Positions 27,044-36,936 of a stretch of DNA of 64,000 bases are shown here, piece after piece. Origin of the DNA: Halobacillus karajensis (GTDB lineage Bacteria > Bacillota > Bacilli > Bacillales > Halobacillaceae); contig NZ_FNWW01000001.1 in assembly GCF_900108515.1 (NCBI RefSeq), positions 930,001 to 994,000 on the forward strand, given 5' to 3'. The notes beneath the pieces are model-generated. The model had not been told where the DNA came from and did not search any database. It saw nothing but the letters and a program-made list of their open reading frames with translations. A program made the translations under genes and the position numbers. Position 1 is the stretch's first letter, and each line of letters begins with the position of its first letter.

Positions 27044-27070
27044 AGATGCTCTTACAAGGGCATCTTTTTT
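27044..27070 (+). terminator. Intrinsic terminator of the lactate regulator gene
   Basis: AGATGCTC / GGGCATCT stem followed by six T, starting 2 bp after the stop codon. The following 27071-27385 contains no gene I can support. Confidence 0.8.
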
Positions 27071-27385
27071 GTTTATTCAAACCGAAAATAGATGGTAGTC
27101 CATGGTTAGTTGTTGTTCTTATTCCAACACAAGAACTTAATCCCTGTCCCAAAGACAAAACAGCCCCTTGATGACTGATTCACATTATTTTTTAAATAAA
27201 GGGCTCATTTCAATAAGGGTCTCGTCAAAACAAGACAGCTCGTCCCCTTGCACTTTTCGATTGATACCATTAAAGTATATACTGGTTGAAATCCAGCCTA
27301 ACTGGGAAAGGATATAAAACCGACACATTTTCACTTTTTAATTTTGGGAACACGTTTTCCCTTAAGGAAAGGGTTCAGATATACT

Positions 27386-28384
27386 ATGAAAGATAATTTT
27401 TGGCATGAGTTGCCGCGACCGTTTTTTGTTCTGGCACCGATGGAAGCTGTGACGGATGTCGTTTTCCGTCATGTCGTAAGTGAAGCGGCGAGACCTGACG
27501 TGTTTTTTACAGAGTTTACGAATACGGAAAGCTTCTGCCATCCGAAAGGAAAGGACAGCGTGCGGGGGCGGCTGACGTTCACGGAAGATGAACAGCCGAT
27601 CGTTGCTCATATTTGGGGAGATAAGCCCGAATACTTCCGAGAAATGAGTATCGGTATGGCAAAAATGGGGTATCGCGGGGTGGATATCAATATGGGGTGT
27701 CCTGCGCCTAATGTCGCAACGAAAGGGAAAGGATGCGGACTGATCCGTCGCCCGGATGTGGCAGCAGAAATCATCCAGGAAGCCAAGGCTGGGGGGTTGC
27801 CTGTCAGTGTGAAGACCCGCCTTGGTTATACGAAAGTAGAAGAATGGCGTCACTGGCTGAAACACCTCTTGGAACAGGACATTGTCAATCTTTCCATCCA
27901 TCTCCGTACGAAGAAAGAGATGAGTAATGTGGATGCCCACTGGGAGCTTATCCCCGAAATCAAGAAGCTTCGTGACGAAGTAGCCCCTGATACACTTCTG
28001 ACCATCAATGGGGATATCCCTGATCGTCAGAAGGGACTTGAACTTGTAGAAAAATACGGTGTAGACGGAGTGATGATCGGACGAGGGATCTTCCATAACC
28101 CGTTCGCTTTCGAAACAGAGAAGAAAGAGCATACCAGTGAAGAGCTGCTTGATCTTCTGCGACTGCAACTTGATCTACATGATAAATATTCCAAAGAACT
28201 GGAGCCGCGCCTCTTTAAACCATTACGCCGCTTCTTTAAGATTTACGTCCGCGGGTTCCGAGGAGCGAGTGACTTGAGAAACCGGCTGATGAGTACAGAA
28301 TCCACCGATGAAGTACATGCACTGCTTGATGAGTTTACAGAGAAAGACGGAGTGAAAGAAGAAGAAAGTTTTTCTATTTCTTAA
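27386..28384 (+). CDS. dus: tRNA-dihydrouridine synthase (Dus family)
   Basis: 332 residues, a flavin enzyme reducing uridine to dihydrouridine in tRNA D-loops. It begins [31 protein letters not shown], with the Dus signature [26 protein letters not shown] near residue 100 (catalytic Cys in MGCPAP/GCGLIR) and [15 protein letters not shown] and [11 protein letters not shown] further on. ATG 27386 has AAGGAAAGGG upstream; the frame extends to a TTG at 27344. The N-terminal spacing is somewhat unlike DusB, so which D-loop position it modifies is not assigned. Confidence 0.92.
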   Translation: MKDNFWHELPRPFFVLAPMEAVTDVVFRHVVSEAARPDVFFTEFTNTESFCHPKGKDSVRGRLTFTEDEQPIVAHIWGDKPEYFREMSIGMAKMGYRGVDINMGCPAPNVATKGKGCGLIRRPDVAAEIIQEAKAGGLPVSVKTRLGYTKVEEWRHWLKHLLEQDIVNLSIHLRTKKEMSNVDAHWELIPEIKKLRDEVAPDTLLTINGDIPDRQKGLELVEKYGVDGVMIGRGIFHNPFAFETEKKEHTSEELLDLLRLQLDLHDKYSKELEPRLFKPLRRFFKIYVRGFRGASDLRNRLMSTESTDEVHALLDEFTEKDGVKEEESFSIS

Positions 28385-28428
28385 GTAATGCCCCTTCGTT
28401 TAACCAAATCATTCTTCCATTCTTTCAG

Positions 28429-28463
28429 GAGAGGAAAGCCGTTTGAGCTTTTCTCTCTTTTTT
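28429..28463 (+). terminator. Intrinsic terminator of dus
   Basis: An 11-bp stem GAGAGGAAAGC / GCTTTTCTCTC (one G-T pair) with a 7-base loop and a run of six T. Confidence 0.85.
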
Positions 28464-28501
28464 AAGTTGAATCGAAGAAGCAATAATAGCTTCGCCCAAA
28501 T

Positions 28502-28527
28502 AAAAAACAGCAGCTTCAGCTGCCGCT
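28502..28527 (-). terminator. Intrinsic terminator of the zinc dehydrogenase gene
   Basis: On the minus strand GGCAGC / GCTGCT hairpin followed by GTTTTTTATTT, 13 bp after the dehydrogenase stop codon. Confidence 0.65.
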
Positions 28528-28539
28528 TAATAGAAACGA

Positions 28540-29673
28540 TTAAGGTTTCAAAATTACTTTAATGTTTTCGTCTTCCTTTTTGTCGAAAATGTCATATCCC
28601 TTTGCTGCCTCCTCCAAATCCAAGGAGTGGGTAATTATATCTGTGGGATCGAATTCTTTATTTTCCACCATATCATAAAGCTTAGGCATTAAGTGAATGA
28701 CTGGAGCCTGACCCATTTTTAAGGAGATGTTGCGACTAAAGAAATCTCCAAGAGGGAAGCCGTTTGCTTCTGTACCGTAGACGCCGGTCAACTGAACAGT
28801 TCCAAATTTTCTTACGGCTTGTGATGCCGTAACAATCGGACTTATGGTACCGAACTGATTCTCATGATCAGACCCGAATTTCTCACCCGGAGGGACCGTC
28901 CCATCCATACCCACACAATCTATAATGACATCAGCTCCTCCTTTTGTGTCCTCATAGAGTAAAGAGCCAATCGCATCATGATTCGCGAAGTTATAGGTTT
29001 CTACATTATTTGTTCGATTGGCATGCTGTAACCGGTGATCTACTTGATCAACAGCTATGACTCGTTCTGCCCCTTTTAATAAAGCGAATTTTTGAGCCAT
29101 AAGACCGATCGGACCGCTCCCCAAGACTATAACTGTATCTCCTTCCTTTACTTCGCTGTTCTCTACACTCCAATAGGCGGTTGGAATCACATCTGAAAGG
29201 AATAGCACTTGTTCATCACTAAGTTCACTTTCGTCAGGAACTTTAAAAGAAGTGAAGTCAGCATAAGGGACTCTTAAATATTCAGCTTGTCCGCCGGGAT
29301 AACCACCAAAAGGTTCAGTAAAACCAAATAAACCGCCGGCATCACTGTGAGGATTGGATTCATCACACTGACTTTCCATTTGATTTTTACAGAAAAAACA
29401 TTCCCCGCAGCCGATATTAAAAGGTATGACGACACGGTCTCCCTTCTTTAAACTTTTTACGTTTTTACCCGTCTCTTCAACAATACCCATGGGTTCATGA
29501 CCAACAATGTAATCCTGCTGCGGTTCTATTCCTCCTTTATACAAGTGAAGATCTGAACCACAAATCCCGCTTACTGTTATTCTGACGATCATATCATCCT
29601 CTGACTGCACTGAGGGCGCAGGCACATCTTTTACAACCATTTTTTCTTTCCCTTGATAAGTTACAGCTCTCAT
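28540..29673 (-). CDS. Zinc-dependent dehydrogenase, formaldehyde dehydrogenase-like
   Basis: 377 residues, medium-chain dehydrogenase. Catalytic zinc motif GICGSDLHLYKG near residue 36, GHEPMG, structural zinc cysteines in GCGECFFCKNQMESQC (about 90-105), Rossmann motif GSGPIGL near 185. The long insertions (GMDGTVPPGEKFGSDHENQFG and FFSRNISLKMGQAPV) are typical of the glutathione-independent formaldehyde/threonine-dehydrogenase-like branch. ATG 29673 is preceded by AAGGGTG; an upstream GTG at 29682 overlaps that site. Stands alone. Substrate not proven. Confidence 0.85.
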   Translation of the reverse strand: MRAVTYQGKEKMVVKDVPAPSVQSEDDMIVRITVSGICGSDLHLYKGGIEPQQDYIVGHEPMGIVEETGKNVKSLKKGDRVVIPFNIGCGECFFCKNQMESQCDESNPHSDAGGLFGFTEPFGGYPGGQAEYLRVPYADFTSFKVPDESELSDEQVLFLSDVIPTAYWSVENSEVKEGDTVIVLGSGPIGLMAQKFALLKGAERVIAVDQVDHRLQHANRTNNVETYNFANHDAIGSLLYEDTKGGADVIIDCVGMDGTVPPGEKFGSDHENQFGTISPIVTASQAVRKFGTVQLTGVYGTEANGFPLGDFFSRNISLKMGQAPVIHLMPKLYDMVENKEFDPTDIITHSLDLEEAAKGYDIFDKKEDENIKVILKP

Positions 29674-29899
29674 AAGTGTCACACCCTTCGTTATACATTT
29701 TACTGATCTATTGCCATGATTTAACTATGTTAAACGATGGATTTTAAGGAGAAGGTGTGTTCTCTTATCAAAACTGGACTTGGATTACGAAGAATAGGTA
29801 AAGGCGAAATGGGTCATGTCAGAAAAAAGATTACGGATACTGTGGCAGCCTGAGACGATCATGGAAAAGGTTTAGGTTAGAAACTGCCAGCCTTTTTAA

Positions 29900-30379
29900 T
29901 CACTTGTGATAAGGTTCATTCCTAATGATTTTAAAAGCGCGATACACTTGTTCGACCAGCATCAGCCTCATTAACTGGTGCGGAAACGTCATGTTTGAAA
30001 ACGACAAACCGAGATCACTCCGTTTCAGCACCTCATCACTCAATCCGAGTGAGCCTCCAATCACAAACGCAACTTTACTCTTTCCATATGTCGCGAGCTC
30101 ATCGATTTTCTTCGCGAGTTTTTCAGACGTCAGCTGTTTGCCTTTAATTTCTAGCGTGATGACATAAGTATCCTGGGAGATTTTCGAAAGAATGCGTTCG
30201 CCTTCCTTTTGTTTTACTTCAACCATTTGTGCTTCACTCAAGTTTTCCGGTGCTTTTTCATCGGGAATTTCTATGATATCGACTTTTGCGTAGGGACCGA
30301 GGCGCTTCACATATTCGGCAATGCCCTGCTTCAAATATTTCTCTTTCAACTTCCCAACACTGACAATCGTAATCTTCAT
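29900..30379 (-). CDS. rlmH: 23S rRNA (pseudouridine-1915-N3) methyltransferase RlmH
   Basis: 159 residues, a SPOUT methyltransferase that methylates pseudouridine 1915 in helix 69 of 23S r[30 protein letters not shown] at the start, [13 protein letters not shown] near 105 (SAM-binding knot) and the C-terminal RNEPYHK are all family hallmarks. In staphylococci the 3' end of this gene (orfX) is the attachment site of SCC elements; here the end is intact and no recombinase gene follows. Confidence 0.97.
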   Translation of the reverse strand: MKITIVSVGKLKEKYLKQGIAEYVKRLGPYAKVDIIEIPDEKAPENLSEAQMVEVKQKEGERILSKISQDTYVITLEIKGKQLTSEKLAKKIDELATYGKSKVAFVIGGSLGLSDEVLKRSDLGLSFSNMTFPHQLMRLMLVEQVYRAFKIIRNEPYHK

Positions 30380-30443
30380 GCTGTATTCCTCCGTTCCCTT
30401 TCATTTTCTCTCTAGTGTACCACGAAGTTGATTTCCATAATAA

Positions 30444-30485
30444 ACCACACCAGGTCACCCAAAAATATGGATGACCTGGTGTGGT
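30444..30485 (-). repeat. Dispersed inverted repeat, copy 1
   Basis: A 16-17-bp inverted repeat with core CCAGGTCA...TGACCTGG and 8-base loop, one of three near-identical copies in the window (others at 36881 and 38836). It lies 24 bp beyond the stop of the GntP permease on the minus strand. Its one mismatch (C against A on plus) becomes a G-U pair in minus-strand RNA. Confidence 0.8.
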
Positions 30486-30508
30486 AAATAAAGCTGCATA
30501 GCCTCTTT

Positions 30509-31792
30509 TTATAAAATACCAATAGTATTTAGTAGAATCACAAAGGCGACAGAGATGACTGGGATCAGGACGGCAACGACGAAAATGTCTTTGTAGCTGT
30601 CTTTGTGGGTCATGCCGGTGATCGCAAATAATGTAAGCACCGCTCCATTGTGCGGCAATGCATCGAGTCCTCCAGAGGAGAGGGAGGCGATCCTGTGAAA
30701 CGCTTCCGGGCTGATGCCGGAGTTCATTGCAATCTCATAGTATTTAGAACCGAGGGCTTCTAGGGCAATTCCCATCCCTCCAGAGGCAGAACCGGTGGCC
30801 CCCGCGAGTACGTTGACGGCGATCGCTTCTGAAATTAGCGGATTGCCTTTGATCCCCATCAACACCTGCGTCAGATTTGCAAAGCCTGGGACTTCGCGGA
30901 CGACAGTACCGAAGCCGACAGCAGCACTCGTGTTAATTATAGCGATAACGGATCCGCCGGCACCGCTGTTCATCGATGGAATGAACTTCTTAAACATCGT
31001 CACGTTAAGCAGCATGATCAGGACGATCCCTGAGATCAATGCAATGACGATATCCCAGTTTAATAAATTCAATGTTAGCAGGACGGTTAGTAAGGGCAAA
31101 AGCGATAGGAAGAAGTTCGGCGTTTCTTCTGGTTGGTCGATCTCTTTTTTCTCTTTCGGTTCTGTAAATACTTCCCCTCGTGCGACGAGCTTCTTCTCCT
31201 GCCACCTGAGGTAAAAGTAACCCCCGCCACCCATGATGATCGCGGCGATAATCCCCATCGCAGGAGCGGCAGTCGCTGACGTTTGGAAGTATTCCATCGG
31301 GATCAGGTTCTGGATCTGTGGCGAACCTGGGAGAGCTGTCATCGTAAAGGTGAACGCTCCAAGGGCGACAGTTGCCGGGATTAGTTTACGACTAATGTTT
31401 GCTTCACGGAAAAGAGATAAAGCCAATGGGTAAACAGCGAATACGACGACAAACAAGCTGACTCCGCCGTACGTCAGGACTGCAGCAGAGACTAGCACCC
31501 CTAAAATCGCGCGCTGGGTGCCGATTAATTTCGTCAGGGCAACAGCGACGGAGCGCGCCATCCCTGTGTTTTCCATCAATTTTCCGAAGATGGCACCAAG
31601 CATGAAGACAGGAAACCAATCTTTGGCAAAGGCGACGAATCCGCCCATGTATGTATCTTTATAGGCTTCCAGTAGATCAAGACCACCGGTGAGGGCGACG
31701 ACACCAGCTGCGATGGGCGCCACCCAGATGATCGACCAGCCTAAGTAGGCGAGGATCATCAATACGGCAAGTCCGAGAAAAATTCCGAGCAT
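30509..31792 (-). CDS. GntP family permease, probable 3-hydroxybutyrate/short-chain acid importer
   Basis: 427 residues with about 12 membrane segments, GntP-family style (GGLDLLEAYKDTYMGGFVAFAKDWFPVFMLGAIFGKLMENTG near the start; SGGLDALPHNGAVLTL near residue 365). It is the last gene of the minus-strand ketone-body operon; Bacillus subtilis has an equivalent gene (yxjC) beside scoAB. AGGAGG precedes the ATG. It probably takes up 3-hydroxybutyrate or acetoacetate; substrate assigned from context. Confidence 0.85.
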   Translation of the reverse strand: MLGIFLGLAVLMILAYLGWSIIWVAPIAAGVVALTGGLDLLEAYKDTYMGGFVAFAKDWFPVFMLGAIFGKLMENTGMARSVAVALTKLIGTQRAILGVLVSAAVLTYGGVSLFVVVFAVYPLALSLFREANISRKLIPATVALGAFTFTMTALPGSPQIQNLIPMEYFQTSATAAPAMGIIAAIIMGGGGYFYLRWQEKKLVARGEVFTEPKEKKEIDQPEETPNFFLSLLPLLTVLLTLNLLNWDIVIALISGIVLIMLLNVTMFKKFIPSMNSGAGGSVIAIINTSAAVGFGTVVREVPGFANLTQVLMGIKGNPLISEAIAVNVLAGATGSASGGMGIALEALGSKYYEIAMNSGISPEAFHRIASLSSGGLDALPHNGAVLTLFAITGMTHKDSYKDIFVVAVLIPVISVAFVILLNTIGIL

Positions 31793-31811
31793 GGTTTTTC
31801 CTCCTTATTTT

Positions 31812-32989
<1,178 letters not shown>

Positions 32990-33010
32990 ATGAGAAAACT
33001 CCCTTCCTTT

Positions 33011-33787
33011 TTATTGAGTCGTGTAACCACCATCAATGACCACCGCTTGTCCTGTGACTCCCTTCGCCTGATTGCTTGCCAGGAACAAGGTATAGTCCGC
33101 AATTTCCTGGACAGACAGAAGACGCTTTTGCGGGACAAGGGGATAGATCACTTCTTCGAGTACTTTTTCCAATGAAACGCCACGATTTTCTGCGAGGTCT
33201 TCGAGCTGGTTACGAACGAGCGGAGTATCAACATAGCCCGGGCAGATCGCATTCACGGTGATGCCGTCTTCGGCACCTTCCAGTGCGGTTACCTTCGTGA
33301 GGCCGATCACCCCGTGTTTAGCACTGTTGTAGGCCGATTTTCCGGCGAAACCGATCAGTCCATTAATCGAGGCCATGTTAATAATGCGACCGAAGCCTTG
33401 TTTTTTCATAATCGGGAACACATGCTTTGTGGCCATGAACGGGGCGACTAGCATGATCTTCGTGATCAGTTCGAATTTCTCTGTCGGGAAATCTTCAATC
33501 GCTGCAACATGCTGTAAGCCAGCATTATTGACGAGTACATCCAGCCGCCCGTATATTTCCACTGTTTCATCAATCGCGCTTTGGATTTGGTCTTCTTTTG
33601 TCACGTCACAGGCGAGTCCGATGACATCAAGACCTTCCTCCTCCAATTGGTCGGCCGCGTGGTTTACTTTTTCTTCATTTATATCACTTAGAGCAACCTT
33701 TGCTCCTCGGCGGGCAAATTCGGTCCCGATTTCATAGCCGATACCACTGGCTGCTCCTGTAATAAAAACGACTTTATTTTCTACCAT
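33011..33787 (-). CDS. 3-hydroxybutyrate dehydrogenase (SDR family)
   Basis: 258 residues, short-chain dehydrogenase: TGAASGIG cofactor motif (residues 9-16), NNAG near 88, catalytic Ser-Tyr-Lys with YNSAKHG near residue 155, and the 3-hydroxybutyrate dehydrogenase-like C-terminus SNQAKGVTGQAVVIDGG. ATG 33787 is preceded by AAAAGGGGTGA; the longer frame overlaps scoB. It oxidises 3-hydroxybutyrate to acetoacetate, which ScoAB then activates. Confidence 0.9.
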   Translation of the reverse strand: MVENKVVFITGAASGIGYEIGTEFARRGAKVALSDINEEKVNHAADQLEEEGLDVIGLACDVTKEDQIQSAIDETVEIYGRLDVLVNNAGLQHVAAIEDFPTEKFELITKIMLVAPFMATKHVFPIMKKQGFGRIINMASINGLIGFAGKSAYNSAKHGVIGLTKVTALEGAEDGITVNAICPGYVDTPLVRNQLEDLAENRGVSLEKVLEEVIYPLVPQKRLLSVQEIADYTLFLASNQAKGVTGQAVVIDGGYTTQ

Positions 33788-33803
33788 TCGTTTTTCACCC
33801 CTT

Positions 33804-34484
33804 TTATTTGCTTGCTGGCATGTGTAAAAGTTCTTCACTGACAATTAGCTCTGCTTCTGTCGATGCTTTGATTTCCTCAACAGTCCACCCCTCGGCGATT
33901 TCCACAAGTTTCAGCCCTTCGTTTGTTACATCCATGACGGCCCGGTCTGTGATGATTCGGTCAACAACCCCTTCTCCTGTCAGAGGCAGTTTGCACTGTT
34001 TCAAAATCTTCGGATCACCATGCTTATTGACGTGATCCATAATGATAACCACTTTTTTCGAACCATGAACGATGTCCATGGCCCCGCCCATGCCTTTTAT
34101 CATCTTTCCAGGGATCATCCAGTTGGCGAGGTCACCGCTCTCCGCGACTTCCATACCGCCTAAAATCGCAAGGTCGAGGTGTTCGCCACGAATCATTGCG
34201 AAAGATTCAGCACTGTCACAATAAGCCGCCCCGACAGATGCCGTTACCGTCTCTTTTCCTGCGTTAATTAAGTCCGCATCGACTTCATTTTCATAAGGAG
34301 AGCGTCCGATCCCTAAAAGGCCGTTTTCCGATTGAAGCACGACTTCTTTTTCCGGCTGGATGTAGTTCGCGACCATTGTCGGCATCCCGATACCGAGGTT
34401 GACATAGTAACCGCTTTCAATTTCCTGCGCTGCACGTTTGGCAATCATTTCACGGATTGCCGCTTTGTCCATTTGTACTGCCAT
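33804..34484 (-). CDS. scoB: Succinyl-CoA:3-ketoacid CoA-transferase subunit B
   Basis: 226 residues. Class I CoA-transferase beta subunit with the catalytic glutamate in SENGLLGIG (near residue 52) and the GGMEVAESGDLANWMIPGKMIKGMGGAMD stretch. AGGAGG precedes the ATG. It follows scoA by 18 bp and precedes the hydroxybutyrate dehydrogenase. With ScoA it moves CoA from succinyl-CoA to acetoacetate. Confidence 0.95.
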   Translation of the reverse strand: MAVQMDKAAIREMIAKRAAQEIESGYYVNLGIGMPTMVANYIQPEKEVVLQSENGLLGIGRSPYENEVDADLINAGKETVTASVGAAYCDSAESFAMIRGEHLDLAILGGMEVAESGDLANWMIPGKMIKGMGGAMDIVHGSKKVVIIMDHVNKHGDPKILKQCKLPLTGEGVVDRIITDRAVMDVTNEGLKLVEIAEGWTVEEIKASTEAELIVSEELLHMPASK

Positions 34485-34502
34485 TATTCATCTACCTCCT
34501 AT

Positions 34503-35198
34503 TTATGCGTGTGTTCTGACTGTATAGCGTTCGATTCGCTTCTCCTGCTGACCTTCAATCAATCCTTGCACGTAAATCCCCGGTGTATGGATTGCATCCG
34601 CCTCCAGTTCCCCCGGTTCTACAAGTTCTTCTACCTCAGCTATCGTCAATGCTCCAGCTGCCGCCATCATCGGATTGAAGTTACGGGCGGTTTTATTGTA
34701 GATGAGGTTCCCATGACGGTCGCCTTTGTAAGCGCGGATAAGACTGATATCTGCCGTTAATCCTGTTTGTAAAAGGTATTCTTTTCCTTCGAAGCTGCGT
34801 ACTTCTTTTCCTTCGGCGATCGGTGTCCCGACCCCAGCTGGTGTATAGAATGCAGGAATCCCAGCACCTCCGGCGCGGATTCTTTCTGCAAGCGTCCCTT
34901 GCGGTGTCAGTTCAACCTCGAGTTCTCCTGCCAGCACCTGCCGTTCGAATTCTTTGTTTTCCCCTACATAGGATCCAATCATTTTGTCAATCTGCTTATT
35001 TTTCAATAGCAGGCCGAGCCCCCAGTCGTCGACCCCACAATTATTCGAGATGACTGTTAAATGCTTCACATTGGATTCGACCAACGCGAGAATCAAGTTT
35101 TCCGGGATTCCCACAAGCCCAAAGCCTCCTACCATAATCGTTGAATGATCCTTTATATCTTTCACGGCTTCATGAAATGATGAATAAATTTGTTTCAT
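34503..35198 (-). CDS. scoA: Succinyl-CoA:3-ketoacid CoA-transferase subunit A
   Basis: 231 residues. Alpha subunit with the glycine loop [13 protein letters not shown] near residues 22-34 and [16 protein letters not shown] near 110. First gene of the ketone-body operon. A consensus sigma-54 promoter lies 31-47 bp upstream. GAAGGGAG precedes the ATG. Confidence 0.95.
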   Translation of the reverse strand: MKQIYSSFHEAVKDIKDHSTIMVGGFGLVGIPENLILALVESNVKHLTVISNNCGVDDWGLGLLLKNKQIDKMIGSYVGENKEFERQVLAGELEVELTPQGTLAERIRAGGAGIPAFYTPAGVGTPIAEGKEVRSFEGKEYLLQTGLTADISLIRAYKGDRHGNLIYNKTARNFNPMMAAAGALTIAEVEELVEPGELEADAIHTPGIYVQGLIEGQQEKRIERYTVRTHA

Positions 35199-35228
35199 GA
35201 GTCCTCACACTCCCTTCACCTTTATACA

Positions 35229-35245
35229 TGCAAGTTTCATGCCAA
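35229..35245 (-). promoter_or_regulatory. Sigma-54 promoter of the ketone-body operon
   Basis: On the minus strand TTGGCATGAAACTTGCA matches the SigL/sigma-54 consensus YTGGCAYRNNNNTTGCW at every fixed position, with correct GG-GC spacing. It lies just ahead of scoA and beside a gene for a sigma-54 activator. Confidence 0.88.
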
Positions 35246-35358
35246 CTTTTAATTAAAGTGAGATCAAGGATCATGAATGATTGTTGAAGGTGTTTTTTCA
35301 GAATTTTGGAACGGATTTTTATTTATATTCAAAAACCTTTACATGGACACATAAAAAT

Positions 35359-35401
35359 ACCATTCCAGAATTCCGGAATGGTTTCTTAAAATCTGGAATG
35401 G
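35359..35401. promoter_or_regulatory. CATTCC/GGAATG repeats: activator site and/or regulator terminator
   Basis: A 24-bp near-perfect palindrome (35359-35382, arms ACCATTCC/GGAATGGT) plus another TGGAATGG at 35394-35401. It lies 115-130 bp upstream of the sigma-54 promoter, the usual distance for an enhancer site. Read on the minus strand it also has a following ATTTTTAT, so it may terminate the activator gene. A weaker CAGAATTTTGGAA is at 35299-35311. Confidence 0.5.
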
Positions 35402-36765
35402 TTAAAGATTATATTTTTTCACTTTCTCATAAAGGCTCGATTTACCAATACAAAGCCGTTGGGCAGCTATACTTTTATCCCCACTGGATTCTTCCAGAGC
35501 GAGCTGGATCGCCTGTTTTTCCGCTTGTTCAACCACCATTTTCAGGGATTGCCCGTCTCTTACTGGATGGCTTGGGGATTGAAGGTGAGGCGGAAGGTCT
35601 TCATAACCAATCACTTTTCGATCTGTCATATGAACGGCAGATTCGATGACGTTTTCAAGCTCGCGTACATTACCCGGCCAGTGGTACTGGGAGAAGAAGT
35701 CTTGCACGGCTGGCGAGAAATCCTGAACCCGTTTTCCTGTACGATCACACACTTTTTGTAAAAGGTATTTCGATAAAACTTTAATATCGCCTCGTCTGGC
35801 TCTTAGTGGCGGAATATCCATTTGGACCACATTAATTCGGTAAAAAAGGTCTTCACGAAATCGCTGTTCCTTTATCATTGTCTCAAGGGATTGATTAGTC
35901 GCTGCGATGATCCGCACGTCCACTTCCTGCGGTTGGACAGCACCGACCGCTTCGACTTCCCCTTCTTGAAGAGCGCGCAAGATTTTTACCTGTGCATGTA
36001 GCGGCATATCTCCGATTTCATCGAGAAACAAGGTCCCCCATGGGCGAGTTGGAACTTCCCGGGTTTGCCACCTTTTTTCGCCCCAGTGAATGCCCCTTCC
36101 TGATAACCGAACAATTCCGCTTCGATCAAATGTTCAGGTATGGCGGCACAGTTCACTTTCACAAACGGCTTCGTGCTCCGTTCACTCAAATGATGAATAC
36201 TGTGAGCGAACAGCTCTTTTCCCGTACCGCTTTCCCCGCGTAATAGGACAGATACATCACTATGGGCGGTTTTGCGAATTTTTTCTTTCAATTGAAGGAC
36301 TTCAGGGGAGCTTGTGATGATGTCATGCAAGGAGTACTTGGCTCCATTTTGTTGCTGCATCTGATTGCGGTACGTTTCCAGCTCGAGCAGCAGATCCTTA
36401 ATATGAGTGTTCATAATTTTCCACTCGTCAGTGTCACGAAACAGCACCATACCGAGGGCGCCGATAATTTCTCCATTCTCCCACAATGGTATACGGTGAG
36501 CGATCATATAATCACCACGGATTTTTTGAAGGTCTGCCATTTCCTCTTCACCGGTTTCCACGACAATGTGCATGCGGGTGTTCTCAATTATCTCGGTCAC
36601 ATGCTGTCCAGTGATCGTGCTTTTTTGGACATCGAGAAACCGGCAGTAACTATCATTCATATAAGATACGCAACCGCTGCGATCGACGACAACGATACAG
36701 TGCTCCACATTTCCGAACAATGTTTCCAACACATCATAGCGATAATCCTCTAGTATGGAAAGCAT
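35402..36765 (-). pseudogene. Sigma-54 dependent activator with PAS domain, frameshifted in the AAA+ domain
   Basis: The two halves together make a full activator of about 454 residues: PAS domain (about 15-120), AAA+ domain with Walker A GESGTGKE, the sigma-54 contact motif GAFTGA, Walker B LFLDEIGD, arginine-finger region and WPGNVRELENV, and a C-terminal Fis helix-turn-helix (GDKSIAAQRLCIGKSSLYEKVKKY). The frame breaks at five G (36035-36039): a sixth G would restore HGGTLFLDEIGD. ATG 36765 has GGAGTG upstream. It presumably activates the scoA promoter. Whether the break is real or a homopolymer miscall cannot be told here. Confidence 0.88.
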
Positions 36766-36797
36766 CTGAAACAACACTCCAATCTCTTCCTATTAAT

Positions 36798-36812
36798 ATG
36801 GTAACGTTTACA
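36798..36812. promoter_or_regulatory. Candidate cre site ahead of the sigma-54 activator
   Basis: ATGGTAACGTTTACA matches the cre consensus with one mismatch and lies 33 bp upstream of the activator ATG, suggesting carbon catabolite repression of ketone-body use. Confidence 0.55.
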
Positions 36813-36880
36813 ATACCCGTTACTCAAAGTCTATCAGAACCCACCCCCACATACTAGGTGAGAGAGTGGAACCAAAAAAT

Positions 36881-36921
36881 ACCACACCAGGTCATCCAAA
36901 TTCTGGATGACCTGGTGTGGT
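36881..36921 (-). repeat. Dispersed inverted repeat, copy 2 (terminator-like)
   Basis: A perfect 18-bp stem with core CCAGGTCATCCA and 5-base loop, 16 bp beyond the stop of the M48 protease gene. In the minus direction it is followed by ATTTTTT, so this copy can act as an intrinsic terminator. Confidence 0.85.
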
Positions 36922-36936
36922 AAATAATGGTTTAAC

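Noticed and set aside
27362-28168. 268-codon open frame on the minus strand
   Set aside because: It is wholly antisense to dus, which has clear family motifs, ribosome site and terminator; no family motifs in the antisense frame.
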